A stretch of DNA of 64,000 bases. Source: JAHZKN01 sp965250205 (lineage in GTDB: Bacteria; Pseudomonadota; Alphaproteobacteria; Rhizobiales; Hyphomicrobiaceae). Position 1 is the stretch's first letter. Each line of letters opens with the position of its first letter. The stretch lies in contig CBDFNK010000015.1 in assembly GCA_965250205.1 (NCBI GenBank), forward strand, positions 1 to 64,000, written 5' to 3'. Under the pieces are notes generated by a model. It did no database searches, was not told where the DNA came from, and saw only the letters and a program-made list of their open reading frames with translations. Made by a program: the position numbers and the translations under genes. Below are positions 1-8,700 of the stretch, one piece after another.

Positions 1-2
1 CC

Positions 3-572
3 TATATTTATGCAGCCCTAGATCTCAAGCCGATGGCGTTCGATGGCGTTGCCTTTGATAGTCTGAGCGGGCGCAAGCTGGCGACTTATGTGCCAGGTGA
101 AGGGCTCAAGGTGAGCGCGGAAAAGGCACCTCAAAGGATGCCAGTCGTTTCAGCGTCCGCCCTGAAGCAAGAGGCATTGGCGGTTGCCGCGCGACAGGTG
201 CTCTATGTCGACAGTTATCCAGGCCTTGCTTTTGATCGACTGGATCATACGCGCCTGTCTCTTTTATTGGTTGGCCTTTATCACAGTGGCACCGGACATG
301 CGCTCCAAGGCCAAGGGTCTTTACTGTCGTTTATGGAGCACATAGATCATAAGCCACAGGTGCTCGCTGCAACCTTCCCATCACCGCATATCAACGTGCC
401 ATATGAAAGCACCACCACGTTGATCAAGGCAGGTGTCAATGTCATCAAAGACGTGCCAGCACACGTTGTCTATGTCTACGTTGTGATGCAACTTGCAGCT
501 GGTATGGCAGCGCGTGATGTTGTTGCCTCGTTGCAGCCGTGGTTGATGGGCGCACCTCAATCAACGGCCTAG
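3..572 (+). CDS. C-terminal part of an unrecognised protein, cut by the left edge
   Basis: The reading frame is open from the window edge to a TAG at 570-572, with no stop upstream of the first visible ATG (33), so this is best read as the 3' end of a longer gene. About 190 residues are visible. They look like a soluble alpha/beta protein with several hydrophobic stretches near the end (around HVVYVYVVMQLAAGMAARDV). I recognise no family motif, no signal peptide and no catalytic signature. The stop codon lies inside the left arm of a palindromic repeat (571-620), so the gene ends right at that element. Coding status is likely because the frame is long and its codon use matches neighbours; the function is unknown. 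Confidence 0.6.
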   Translation, partial: YIYAALDLKPMAFDGVAFDSLSGRKLATYVPGEGLKVSAEKAPQRMPVVSASALKQEALAVAARQVLYVDSYPGLAFDRLDHTRLSLLLVGLYHSGTGHALQGQGSLLSFMEHIDHKPQVLAATFPSPHINVPYESTTTLIKAGVNVIKDVPAHVVYVYVVMQLAAGMAARDVVASLQPWLMGAPQSTA

Positions 573-620
573 ATCAACCTGCGAAAAGTTAGGTTCGACT
601 TTGAGCAGATAAGTTGATCT
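571..620. repeat. Palindromic intergenic element, family A, short copy
   Basis: The ends AGATCAAC (571-578) and GTTGATCT (613-620) are perfect inverted repeats around a core containing CTGCGAAAAGTT and TTTGAGCAGATAAG. The same core recurs at 10512-10562, 19101-19152 and 57771-57821. It sits between the first gene and the convergent YtoQ gene, so it may also act as a terminator in RNA form (inference). Confidence 0.8.
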
Positions 621-648
621 ATTCTAAGAACCTAGAGCACTTTCATCT

Positions 649-1116
649 TTATACTTTTGCCGTCGCCAGATCACCGTTTATGACGTAGCGCAGGAGTGCC
701 ACGACTTGCTGTGGTGTTTCGGCAACCGCGAGCGCTGCGGCATCGACTTCCTTGAGTGCGTGGGTGTGCTCTTCTGGATGTAGGATGATCAATGGCGTAT
801 TGAGGGCGGCAGCGTAGCCAGCGTCAAAGGCTGCATTCCATTGGCGGTATTTTTCACCAAAGCGCACCACAACAATATCCGCATTTTCAATCAACGTGCG
901 GGTGCGAATGGCATTGACCTTGGCACCCTTGTGATCCTTCCAAAAGCTTTTGTCCTCTTGGCCAAGGATCGTGACGCCACAGTCATCCGAATAAGAATGA
1001 TTAGTGACCGGGGCGGCAAAAGCCACCGGCAGACCAGCGGCTTGCGCACCCGTTTCAATTTGCTCACGCCAATCGGTATGGATCTCGCCAGAAAGATAAA
1101 TGTTCCATGTGTCCAT
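649..1116 (-). CDS. YtoQ family protein
   Basis: The 155-residue product matches what I know of the YtoQ family over its full length: an N-terminal IYLSGEIHTDWR block, a central TNHSYSDDCG segment, then NADIVVVRFGEKYRQWNAAFDAG and a hydrophobic strand with LIILHPE. The fold resembles nucleoside 2-deoxyribosyltransferase-like proteins, but no reaction is established for YtoQ, so I give none. An AGGGAA Shine-Dalgarno-like sequence lies about 8 nt before the ATG. The gene is convergent with the partial gene to its left and divergent from the phosphoesterase operon to its right. Family assignment is fairly secure; function is unknown. Confidence 0.82.
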   Translation of the reverse strand: MDTWNIYLSGEIHTDWREQIETGAQAAGLPVAFAAPVTNHSYSDDCGVTILGQEDKSFWKDHKGAKVNAIRTRTLIENADIVVVRFGEKYRQWNAAFDAGYAAALNTPLIILHPEEHTHALKEVDAAALAVAETPQQVVALLRYVINGDLATAKV

Positions 1117-1576
1117 CCCGCGCGTTCCCTTGTCCGTTTTCTGATCTTGAAGCGGCCCAGCAGTGCTGGCACGCCGTCGGCCGGTCCCTTAGATCATGTT
1201 CATAGTCCATGGTCTCACGAATACGATCTAACCTATTGATTTGGAGTATGTTCCGGGCGGAAAGCTGCATTCACTTTTCCCCAACATGCTGTAGCGGAAA
1301 GCGATACGCAAAATCAACTCGACCGCAATCATAGGTGGCTACAATGTGCGGCGGAACGCAATAAAACATTGAAATTAAACGGGAAATACAAAAACAAGCG
1401 TGTCTTTTCTGCGCTAGGCGATGATGGAATGAGAACAAGTGCCGTTGCCTGACGAAAAAACTAATTATACGCTCCGTTGAAGAATGAGAAAACACCGCAA
1501 ACAAGGTGTGCCAGCAGTTTTTGCGCGACGTGGGGAGCGTTCAGGCAGCGGCACGAATAATCGTGAGGGTTCGTTG
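1117..1576. other. Non-coding gap between YtoQ and the phosphoesterase operon
   Basis: A divergent intergenic region of about 460 bp. It should hold the promoters of both flanking genes, but I could not pick a convincing -35/-10 pair. The stretch 1340-1480 is clearly more A+T-rich than its surroundings. In-frame codons extend upstream of the phosphoesterase to 1484, but their basic, low-complexity translation does not look like protein. Confidence 0.4.
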
Positions 1577-3961
1577 ATGTCCCGCGTTGACCTCGGCCAA
1601 TGCAAGCGCATGGTCGCGTGGTTTAGCCCGCCACTTCTGTTTCGTGCAGCTTTTCATTCGGTTATCGCAAGTCTTTTTGGCCGCTACGCCGACCAGCGCA
1701 CGATCCACCAACTGGAAGATGCCATTCCAAGCGATCGGGTGGGGCAGGCTGAATTTTCAAAACGCTATGACTACTCGTCAGATGCGTCCGGTTTTGAACC
1801 CTATTGGGTCGACTATACCGCAGACCTCGGCGATGGTTTTGATTCAACCTATGCTGTCTCCTATTTGATGGCCGCAAACGCTTTAGGTGGGCGCGCCAAT
1901 CCACAGCAACCGCATATCGCCGGTGTCGAAGGGCTGTCACCTGACGTTGAACTCAACGCAGGCAAGTTGCTCATTATGGGTGGCGACGAAGTCTATCCTT
2001 GGCCCAGCCGGGAAGCCTATGCCGAGAAATTGCAGCAGCCTTATTCGTGGGCCTTGCCACCAAAGCTGCAAACTGAGGCCGTTTTGGCAGGCGGCGGGCC
2101 CGATGCCGAACCTTCGACCGACCGCGATGTGTTCGCAATCCCAGGCAATCACGATTGGTATGACGGACTGAATGCGTTTGATGGTTTGTTCTGCCGGGCA
2201 AGAGGTGGACGCACACAAGACAATGTTGCCTCAATCGGCGGCTGGAAAACCAAACAACATCGCAGTTACTTTGCCATCAAGCTTCCGCACAACTGGTGGA
2301 TTTGGGGGGCGGATATTTCGCTCAACCAGTATCTCGATGCAGGCCAGTTGCGTTACTTTAAAACTGTTTGTGACCACATGCAGGAAGGCGACCGTTTTAT
2401 CTTGTGCACTGCGCAACCAACGTGGCTCTATTTCAATACACCGGGGGAACGTTATGCGCGCGCCAATCTTTTAAGCCTGATCAATGCGCCTATCCGGGAG
2501 AAGAACGCCAAGTTGTGTGGCATCTTCTCTGGCGATACGCACCATTACTCGCGCTACAATGAAAGCGAGGAGCTTGGTGATTTTAATTTATTCACCGCGG
2601 GTGGCGGTGGCGCATATTTCCACGGCACACATCATCTCAACAATTCAATTGCGTTTGACTGGTTGGGACGCAAGCTTTCGTTTTTATTGACAGACAATCG
2701 TAAACCACAGCCCGCAGCGCGCGGCGCACAACCGGCACCAAAACAAACTGAAACACGTGCCTGCTATCCCAATCGCGCGCAAAGTTGTTGGCGGGCGATG
2801 ACCAACGTGTTGTTCCCATTGCGCAACCCCAGTTTTGCAATGGCAATGGGGCTGATCTATTGGCTGCTAACTTGGTCTCTGGCTGAACTTCAAGTGAAAC
2901 CGCAGTTTCAAATGGAAGCGGGGACACAGAAACAAGTAATCGAGGAAACGCGAAGTTTCCGCCAGGAACGCCAGCAATCCATTGAGGATTTGCGCCGTGG
3001 CTTCGACATGTTGAAGAAGCGCCATGAGCGGAACATGCCCAGCAAGTGGCTACGTAAAGCGCCTGCGGGCACGCCAGTGCCGCCGCCGACGCCCAATGCA
3101 GCAGATCAGGCAAAAGAGGGGACCAATTCTCCGCGTCCAATTCGTGATCTCACGATGGGATTTTGGCGCCACTACCTGAAGAAGCAAAAACAGATCACCA
3201 GCGCCAATCCAGACTCTAAATGGTATGCCAGTGAGCGGCTCGCGCTGTTTGGCACCTTTATGCTTTATATGGCTGGGCTGTTAGTACTTGGGTTAGCCAG
3301 TAGTCCAGGGACCACAATCGCAGTATTTCTGGTTTGGTTGACATTTTTTGTCATTGCCGATTCCAAACGATTGGGGCGCACGGCTCAGATCAGTCGCTTT
3401 ATATCTGGAAGCGCGCACTTCTTGCTGCATCTTTCTATGATGTGGGGCTTGTTCATTATTTTCACCTACATCAACGAGCAATATGTGTTTGACTTGTTCG
3501 CGGGCCTCAGTGACTGGCTGCGCCAGTACACAGGTGGCAAGGATGGCTTTTTATTCTTCCTGCCGATCGAGATTTGGCCGCGCATTGTCTACATTCCGGA
3601 AATGATCATCGTGGGTGGGCTTTTTGCTGGCCTCGCGTTTGGAATTTATCTGGCGCTCACCTACCTGCTTGTGCGCGTTAATAGTGACTGGGCATTTTCA
3701 GCCCAAGCCAGTCCCGATTTTCGCAATTTCCTGCGCTTGAAATTCGAAAAAGACAAACTGACCGTCTATCCGATTGGACTTGATCGCCCGCCACGTCACC
3801 AAAAGGGAATCATCACCGGGCAATTGTCTGGCTGGGTGCCAGAGGACAATCCAGCTTCAGGTGAGCCCCGTGTGCGCCCTCGTAGTCCCTTGCGACCGCG
3901 CCTGATTGAGGGGCCGATTGTGATTGACGCCAACAAGGTGCGCAATATTCCCCGCCCCTGA
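1577..3961 (+). CDS. Membrane-anchored calcineurin-like metallophosphoesterase
   Basis: The product (794 aa from ATG 1577) has an N-terminal metallophosphoesterase domain. Visible motifs are DYTADLGDGFD (about residues 79-89), GGDEVYP (about 135), GNHDWYDG (about 190) and SGDTHHYSRY (about 318). These correspond to the usual D-x-H, GDxx, GNHD and GHxH metal-binding blocks, with GDTHHY where GHTH is common. A charged, coiled-coil-prone linker (about 440-490) and a Pro-rich stretch follow. Hydrophobic segments near 418-438, 556-596, 608-632 and 670-700 suggest anchoring in the inner membrane. The ATG at 1577 is preferred over 1484 because the intervening residues look non-coding. The 3' end overlaps or abuts the next gene, so the three genes to 9228 are probably one operon. 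The substrate is unknown; a phospholipid or nucleotide phosphodiester is possible but unproven. Confidence 0.78.
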   Translation: MSRVDLGQCKRMVAWFSPPLLFRAAFHSVIASLFGRYADQRTIHQLEDAIPSDRVGQAEFSKRYDYSSDASGFEPYWVDYTADLGDGFDSTYAVSYLMAANALGGRANPQQPHIAGVEGLSPDVELNAGKLLIMGGDEVYPWPSREAYAEKLQQPYSWALPPKLQTEAVLAGGGPDAEPSTDRDVFAIPGNHDWYDGLNAFDGLFCRARGGRTQDNVASIGGWKTKQHRSYFAIKLPHNWWIWGADISLNQYLDAGQLRYFKTVCDHMQEGDRFILCTAQPTWLYFNTPGERYARANLLSLINAPIREKNAKLCGIFSGDTHHYSRYNESEELGDFNLFTAGGGGAYFHGTHHLNNSIAFDWLGRKLSFLLTDNRKPQPAARGAQPAPKQTETRACYPNRAQSCWRAMTNVLFPLRNPSFAMAMGLIYWLLTWSLAELQVKPQFQMEAGTQKQVIEETRSFRQERQQSIEDLRRGFDMLKKRHERNMPSKWLRKAPAGTPVPPPTPNAADQAKEGTNSPRPIRDLTMGFWRHYLKKQKQITSANPDSKWYASERLALFGTFMLYMAGLLVLGLASSPGTTIAVFLVWLTFFVIADSKRLGRTAQISRFISGSAHFLLHLSMMWGLFIIFTYINEQYVFDLFAGLSDWLRQYTGGKDGFLFFLPIEIWPRIVYIPEMIIVGGLFAGLAFGIYLALTYLLVRVNSDWAFSAQASPDFRNFLRLKFEKDKLTVYPIGLDRPPRHQKGIITGQLSGWVPEDNPASGEPRVRPRSPLRPRLIEGPIVIDANKVRNIPRP

Positions 3962-3969
3962 GGAGGAGG
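3961..3969 (+). promoter_or_regulatory. Strong Shine-Dalgarno AGGAGGAGG for the first GMC gene
   Basis: AGGAGGAGG begins at the last base of the phosphoesterase stop codon. No ATG, GTG or TTG in the GMC frame lies at normal distance. The in-frame codons are ATC at 3972 (2 nt away), CTG at 3981 (11 nt) and TTG at 4002 (32 nt). CTG 3981 gives the best fit in spacing, and an N-terminus whose length matches that of the downstream paralogue. Confidence 0.6.
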
Positions 3970-3980
3970 CCATCGAAACG

Positions 3981-5783
3981 CTGAGCCAACCGAGAGATCG
4001 CTTGAAGCTAAAATATGCTGTTTTGGTTGTTGGGTCCGGCTATGGCGGTGGCGTTGCAGCGTCTAGGTTGGTGCGCGCAGGCCAGCGTGTTTGCGTCATT
4101 GAGCGTGGCCGAGAAATTCCCATCGGTGGATTTCCAGATCGTGCAACCGAGTTGGCGCGTGACTTTCAAACGACAACATCCTCACGACACATTGGTTGTC
4201 ACACCGCTCTGTTTGATTATCGGGTGAACCGTGAAATTGACATCCTGTTGGGATGCGGGCTTGGCGGCACGTCGTTGATCAACGCCAATGTCTGCCTGAA
4301 GCCGGACGCGCGCGTTTTTGAGGATGAGGTGTGGCCGGAAGACGTGCGCGCAGATGGTCTTCTTCAAGAGGGATTTGTGCGTGCCAGGGCGATGTTGGAT
4401 CCGAAATCCACGCCGGAACAGCCAGCACTTCTAAAAATGGCGATGATGGAAAAGTCAGCCGCTGCGCTGGGTGCAAGGCTGGATCGGCCGCCGCTGCATA
4501 TTGCCTTTAAGGACGGCGTCAACGCGGCCAATGTGTTGCAGTCAGCGTGCACGCTCTGTGGTGATTGTTGTGCAGGCTGTAATGTGGGTGCCAAAACCAC
4601 GGTGCACCTGTCTTACATTGCCGATGCCCATCAACATGGTGCCGAAATTTTTACAGAGCTGACGGTGCGGTCGGTGACGCGCCAGGATGACGGGCTGTGG
4701 GCTGTGCGGCTGCGCCCAACAGAGACTGACAGCGACGCTGTGCTGAACGGTGATGAAGATTTCATTGTCCGCGCGTCAACAGTGATCCTGGCAGCGGGAA
4801 CGCTCGGTACGACGGAAATTCTCCTGCGTTCTCGCCAAGAGGGTCTCGCTCTATCTGATCAACTGGGCCACCATTTCACGGGCAATGGTGATGCGCTCTG
4901 TGTTGGCTACAATTGCGACCAGCCCGCTAACAATGTTGGCGTCGGCTATCCGCCACGGACTGAAGTCGAACCCGTCGGCCCGGCAGTCGCAGGCCTCATC
5001 GATCTGCGCGGAACGGACTCTGTTGATGATGGCATTGCTCTTGTAGAAGCCGCGCTGCCAAGCGCGATGGCGCCTTTGTTGCCCGCAACACTTGCCTCTG
5101 GGCACCTGCCATTTGGTGAGGATACCGATGGTGGCCTTCAAGACGAACTCAATGAATTTGGCCGCGCATTACAAAGCCTTGTGTTGGGTGCTTATTCAGG
5201 TGCGGTGCGCAACAGCCAAGCTTATCTCGGGATTGGTCATGACAATCGATCTGGTGTCATGTCACTTGCCAATGACCAGATTGCGATTTCTTGGCCGGAT
5301 GCAGGAGCGCAAAAAGTATTTAAAGACATTGATGAGGCATTTCGTTCCGCCATCGCAGCGGTCGGCGGCAGTGTTGTTAAAAATCCACTGTCAAAACCAA
5401 ATTTTGGTGGCAAGTTGACAACTGTCCATCCACTCGGCGGCTGTGTGATGGCCGATGATCGCACCCGTGGTGTCATCAATCACAAAGGCCAGGTGTTTCA
5501 TGGCGGCGCGGAACTTTCCCCAACCGCAATTTATAGCGGACTTTATGTCTGTGACGGTGCCGCGTTACCGCGCTCGGTTGGCATCCATCCTCTATTCACC
5601 ATTACAGCGCTTGCTGAACGGACCATGATTCATTTGGCGCGTGATATGAATGTGTCATTCGATGTTTTGCCCGTCAAAAAAGACAAGCCTCTCGTCGCTC
5701 GACCCGTTGCGATTTACTCGCGCAGACCCTCTTGGCAGACCCGGTTGAAAGATCTGTTCGGATTGGCAGGCGCGCACTCTTAA
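3981..5783 (+). CDS. GMC family oxidoreductase, cholesterol-oxidase-like
   Basis: An FAD-dependent alcohol oxidase/dehydrogenase of the GMC family, about 600 aa. The dinucleotide-binding motif VVGSGYGGG lies close to the N-terminus, followed by IERG. A Cys-rich block CTLCGDCCAGC starts at the codon at 4548. The C-terminal GMC segment contains HPLGGC, with the catalytic-type His, and then GIHPLFTITALAER. In cholesterol oxidases and in the next gene, the His of GIHP (codon 5586-5588) is an Asn. The start is uncertain: an ATG at 3924 overlaps the upstream gene by 38 nt, while the strong Shine-Dalgarno at 3961-3969 points to CTG 3981. No signal peptide is seen. It is followed after one base by a GTG codon of the paralogous fusion gene, so translation is probably coupled. 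The substrate is likely a hydrophobic alcohol (inference). Confidence 0.83.
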   Translation: MSQPRDRLKLKYAVLVVGSGYGGGVAASRLVRAGQRVCVIERGREIPIGGFPDRATELARDFQTTTSSRHIGCHTALFDYRVNREIDILLGCGLGGTSLINANVCLKPDARVFEDEVWPEDVRADGLLQEGFVRARAMLDPKSTPEQPALLKMAMMEKSAAALGARLDRPPLHIAFKDGVNAANVLQSACTLCGDCCAGCNVGAKTTVHLSYIADAHQHGAEIFTELTVRSVTRQDDGLWAVRLRPTETDSDAVLNGDEDFIVRASTVILAAGTLGTTEILLRSRQEGLALSDQLGHHFTGNGDALCVGYNCDQPANNVGVGYPPRTEVEPVGPAVAGLIDLRGTDSVDDGIALVEAALPSAMAPLLPATLASGHLPFGEDTDGGLQDELNEFGRALQSLVLGAYSGAVRNSQAYLGIGHDNRSGVMSLANDQIAISWPDAGAQKVFKDIDEAFRSAIAAVGGSVVKNPLSKPNFGGKLTTVHPLGGCVMADDRTRGVINHKGQVFHGGAELSPTAIYSGLYVCDGAALPRSVGIHPLFTITALAERTMIHLARDMNVSFDVLPVKKDKPLVARPVAIYSRRPSWQTRLKDLFGLAGAHS

Positions 5784-5799
5784 TGTGTGTGGTGTAGAA

Positions 5800-8700
5800 A
5801 TGAAAAAACTTTCAAAGCCGATTGCAGAAATTAAAGTGCGCTACGATGTTGTCGTTGTGGGCTCCGGCTACGGCGGCGGTGTGGCAGCATCGCGCCTTGC
5901 ACGTGCAGGAAAAAAAGTTTGCCTGTTGGAGCGGGGTCGCGAATTTGCGCTCGGCGAGTTTCCTGACCACCTGCTTGAAGCGCATCACGAATTTCAAGTC
6001 ACAACGGATTTAGGTCATACGGGCTCGAAACTTGGCCTTTATGACTTGCGCATGGGCGATGATATCCATGTGTTTTTAGGGTGTGGGCTTGGTGGCACGT
6101 CGCTCGTGAATGCTAATGTTTCATTGCGTGCTGACCCCAGGGTTTGGGAAGACCCGCGATGGCCGGATGAAATCGTTGCCGACCCAAGCTTGGAGGTTGG
6201 CTATCAGCGCGCTGAACGCATGTTGCGGCCTGTCTCTTATCCCAATCGAACGCGACTTGATAAGTTGGAAGCGTTGAAGGCATCGGCCGTTGCATTGGGT
6301 GCCAAGGCAGTCACACCGCCGATCAATGTCACGTTTGAAGACCAAGACAATCATGCAGGTGTCCATCAGCCGGCTTGTACGCTGTGTGGAGATTGCTGTT
6401 CGGGATGCAATGTCGGTGCGAAGAATACTGTGCAGATGACATATCTTCCGGATGCGGCAAACGCTGGCGCTGAGATTTATACCGAGACCAGTGTGTCTCG
6501 TATCCGCAAAGAGGGTGGCAAGTGGCGGGTCTATTTCGAACTTGTCGGGGCGGACCGCGAAAAATTCGGAGGGCCCTTGCAATCAATTGTCGCTGATACG
6601 GTTATTTTGGCGGCGGGCACGCTTGGCTCGACGGAAATCCTGCTGCGCTCACGTGACGAGGGCTTGCAACTGTCGGAACGACTGGGGGAAAGCTTTACCG
6701 GCAATGGTGACGTGCTGGCCTTCGGTTATAATAATGAGACACGGATCAATGGCATTGGTTACGGCCACCCGAAACCAGATGATCGTGATGCGGTTGGCCC
6801 GTGCATATCAGGGCTGATTGATTTGCGCGGTTCTGATCGATTGGACGATGGCTTTGTCATTGAAGAAGGCTCCATTCCCTCAGGTCTAGCACCACTGCTG
6901 CCTGCCCTGTTTGTCGGCGGAGCAGGGGTGTTTGGCAGTGATACAGATTTCAGCCTTTCAGATGAGATTGGTGAAGCGGGCCGTGCTGCAAAATCTGTCT
7001 TGTTTGGTGCCTACAAGGGCGCGGTCAATCACACCCAAACGTATCTTGTGATGTCACATGATGACTCTGCAGGACGCATTGAGCTCAAAAACAACCGAGC
7101 AGACATTTCCTGGCCCGGTGTTGCCGACCAGGACATCTTTAGTCGGGTGGATGATGCCTTGTCGCGGGCAACTCAGATCCATGGCGGCAGCCATATCAAA
7201 AACCCAATGTCGCGCACAGTATTTGGAAAAAATCTGATCACAGTGCACCCGTTAGGCGGCTGCAGTATGGGCCGTGATCGCAGTTCTGGCGTGGTCAATC
7301 ACAAGTGTCAGGTATTTGATGGCGCGGCTGATAGTGGCGCGGCCGGTGTGCACGAAGGTCTTTATGTCTGTGATGGTGCAGTGATGCCGCGCTCGCTGGG
7401 TGTCAATCCACTGCTGACCATTACCGCTGTCGCCGAGCGCGCCATGATCCATCTGGCCAAAGACCGCGGGTGGATGTTTGATGATTCACCTATTTTGAAC
7501 GCGCCACGCATTATTGCAGGTGGCGATGATAACAAAGAGGGCGCACCGGCGGGCATTCAGTTCACCGAACGTATGGCAGGCTTTATTTCGTCGCGCAGGA
7601 TGGACTCTTATGAAGCCGCAGGAGAAGCGGGCAAGAGTGATAAAGATGCGTTGAGTTTTACCAGTACCATCATTGTCGAAGACGTTGATCGCTTTGTTCG
7701 CGATGCCAGCCACGCAGGCCGCATTGTCGGCACGGTCGATTGCCAGTCTCTATCACCGGAACCATTGCTGATTTCAAACGGCACATTCAATTTAATGCAT
7801 CGCGATGACGAAGCCGTTGAAACGCGCCGCTTTGATTACACGATGACACTGACTGACAGAGATGAAAAAAATTACCACCTAGCCGGTCATAAAATTGTTC
7901 GTCAGGATCAAGGCGTAGATATTTGGAGCGATACAACTCGATTGTTCGTCACCCTGCGCAAAGGCGGCAACGGTGATGGTCCGATCCTCGCCAAAGGTTT
8001 ATTGACGATCGCGCTCTCAGATTTTCTGGCACAACTGCGCACGGTCAAAGGCATTGACGGAAAAAATGAACTGAGCCGCATGCACGCGGTGTCAAAATTT
8101 ACCGGGCTGTTTGCCGACAGTCTGTTTGATGTCTATGGCGGCGTGTTCGTGCCAGCGGACCGATTTGATGCCTTCCTGCCGCGCAAAAAACGGGCGTTGC
8201 GGGTGCCTGTGCCTGAGATTGTGCCGGTCCCGACGTCTGATGGCAAAACATTGCGACTGACACGATTTAAGGGTGGCGAAAAAGGGCCGTTGATGTTCGC
8301 CCACGGGCTTGGTGTTTCATCCAAGATCTTTTCTATTGATACCATTGAGACCAATCTGCTCGAATACATGGTGGCAGCCGGATACGACTGTTGGCTATTG
8401 GATTTTCGCGCCAGTACGGATCTGCCCCACGCCCATGAACGATGGACGGGCGATGAGGTTGCAACCATTGATTACCCGGCAGCTGTTGACCGGGTGCGTG
8501 AAATCACCGGCAAACCCTCCGTTCAGATGATGGCCCATTGCTTTGGCTCAACAACCTTCTTTATGGCCATGCTGGCAGGCCTTAACGGCGTGCGCTCGGC
8601 GGTTTGTTCGCAAATTGCAACCGATGTTCTCATTCCATGGTGGCCGCAACGCCTATTGGCGCATCTGAGAACACCGAGCTTGCTAGATGCATTCGGTGTT

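Noticed and set aside
841..1239. Open frames on both strands inside and upstream of the YtoQ gene
   Set aside because: They lie opposite a gene with clear family similarity, and their translations are rich in Arg and Ser with no motif.
1484..1576. Longer N-terminus for the phosphoesterase
   Set aside because: The extra 31 residues are basic and low in complexity, no ribosome-binding site is seen, and the region reads as promoter DNA.
2527..2556. Correct position of the variant phosphoesterase motif mentioned in the findings
   Set aside because: Not a rejected signal: it is recorded here because the finding on the variant metal motif carries reversed coordinates. The SGDTHHYSRY codons lie at about 2527-2556, and that range should be used.
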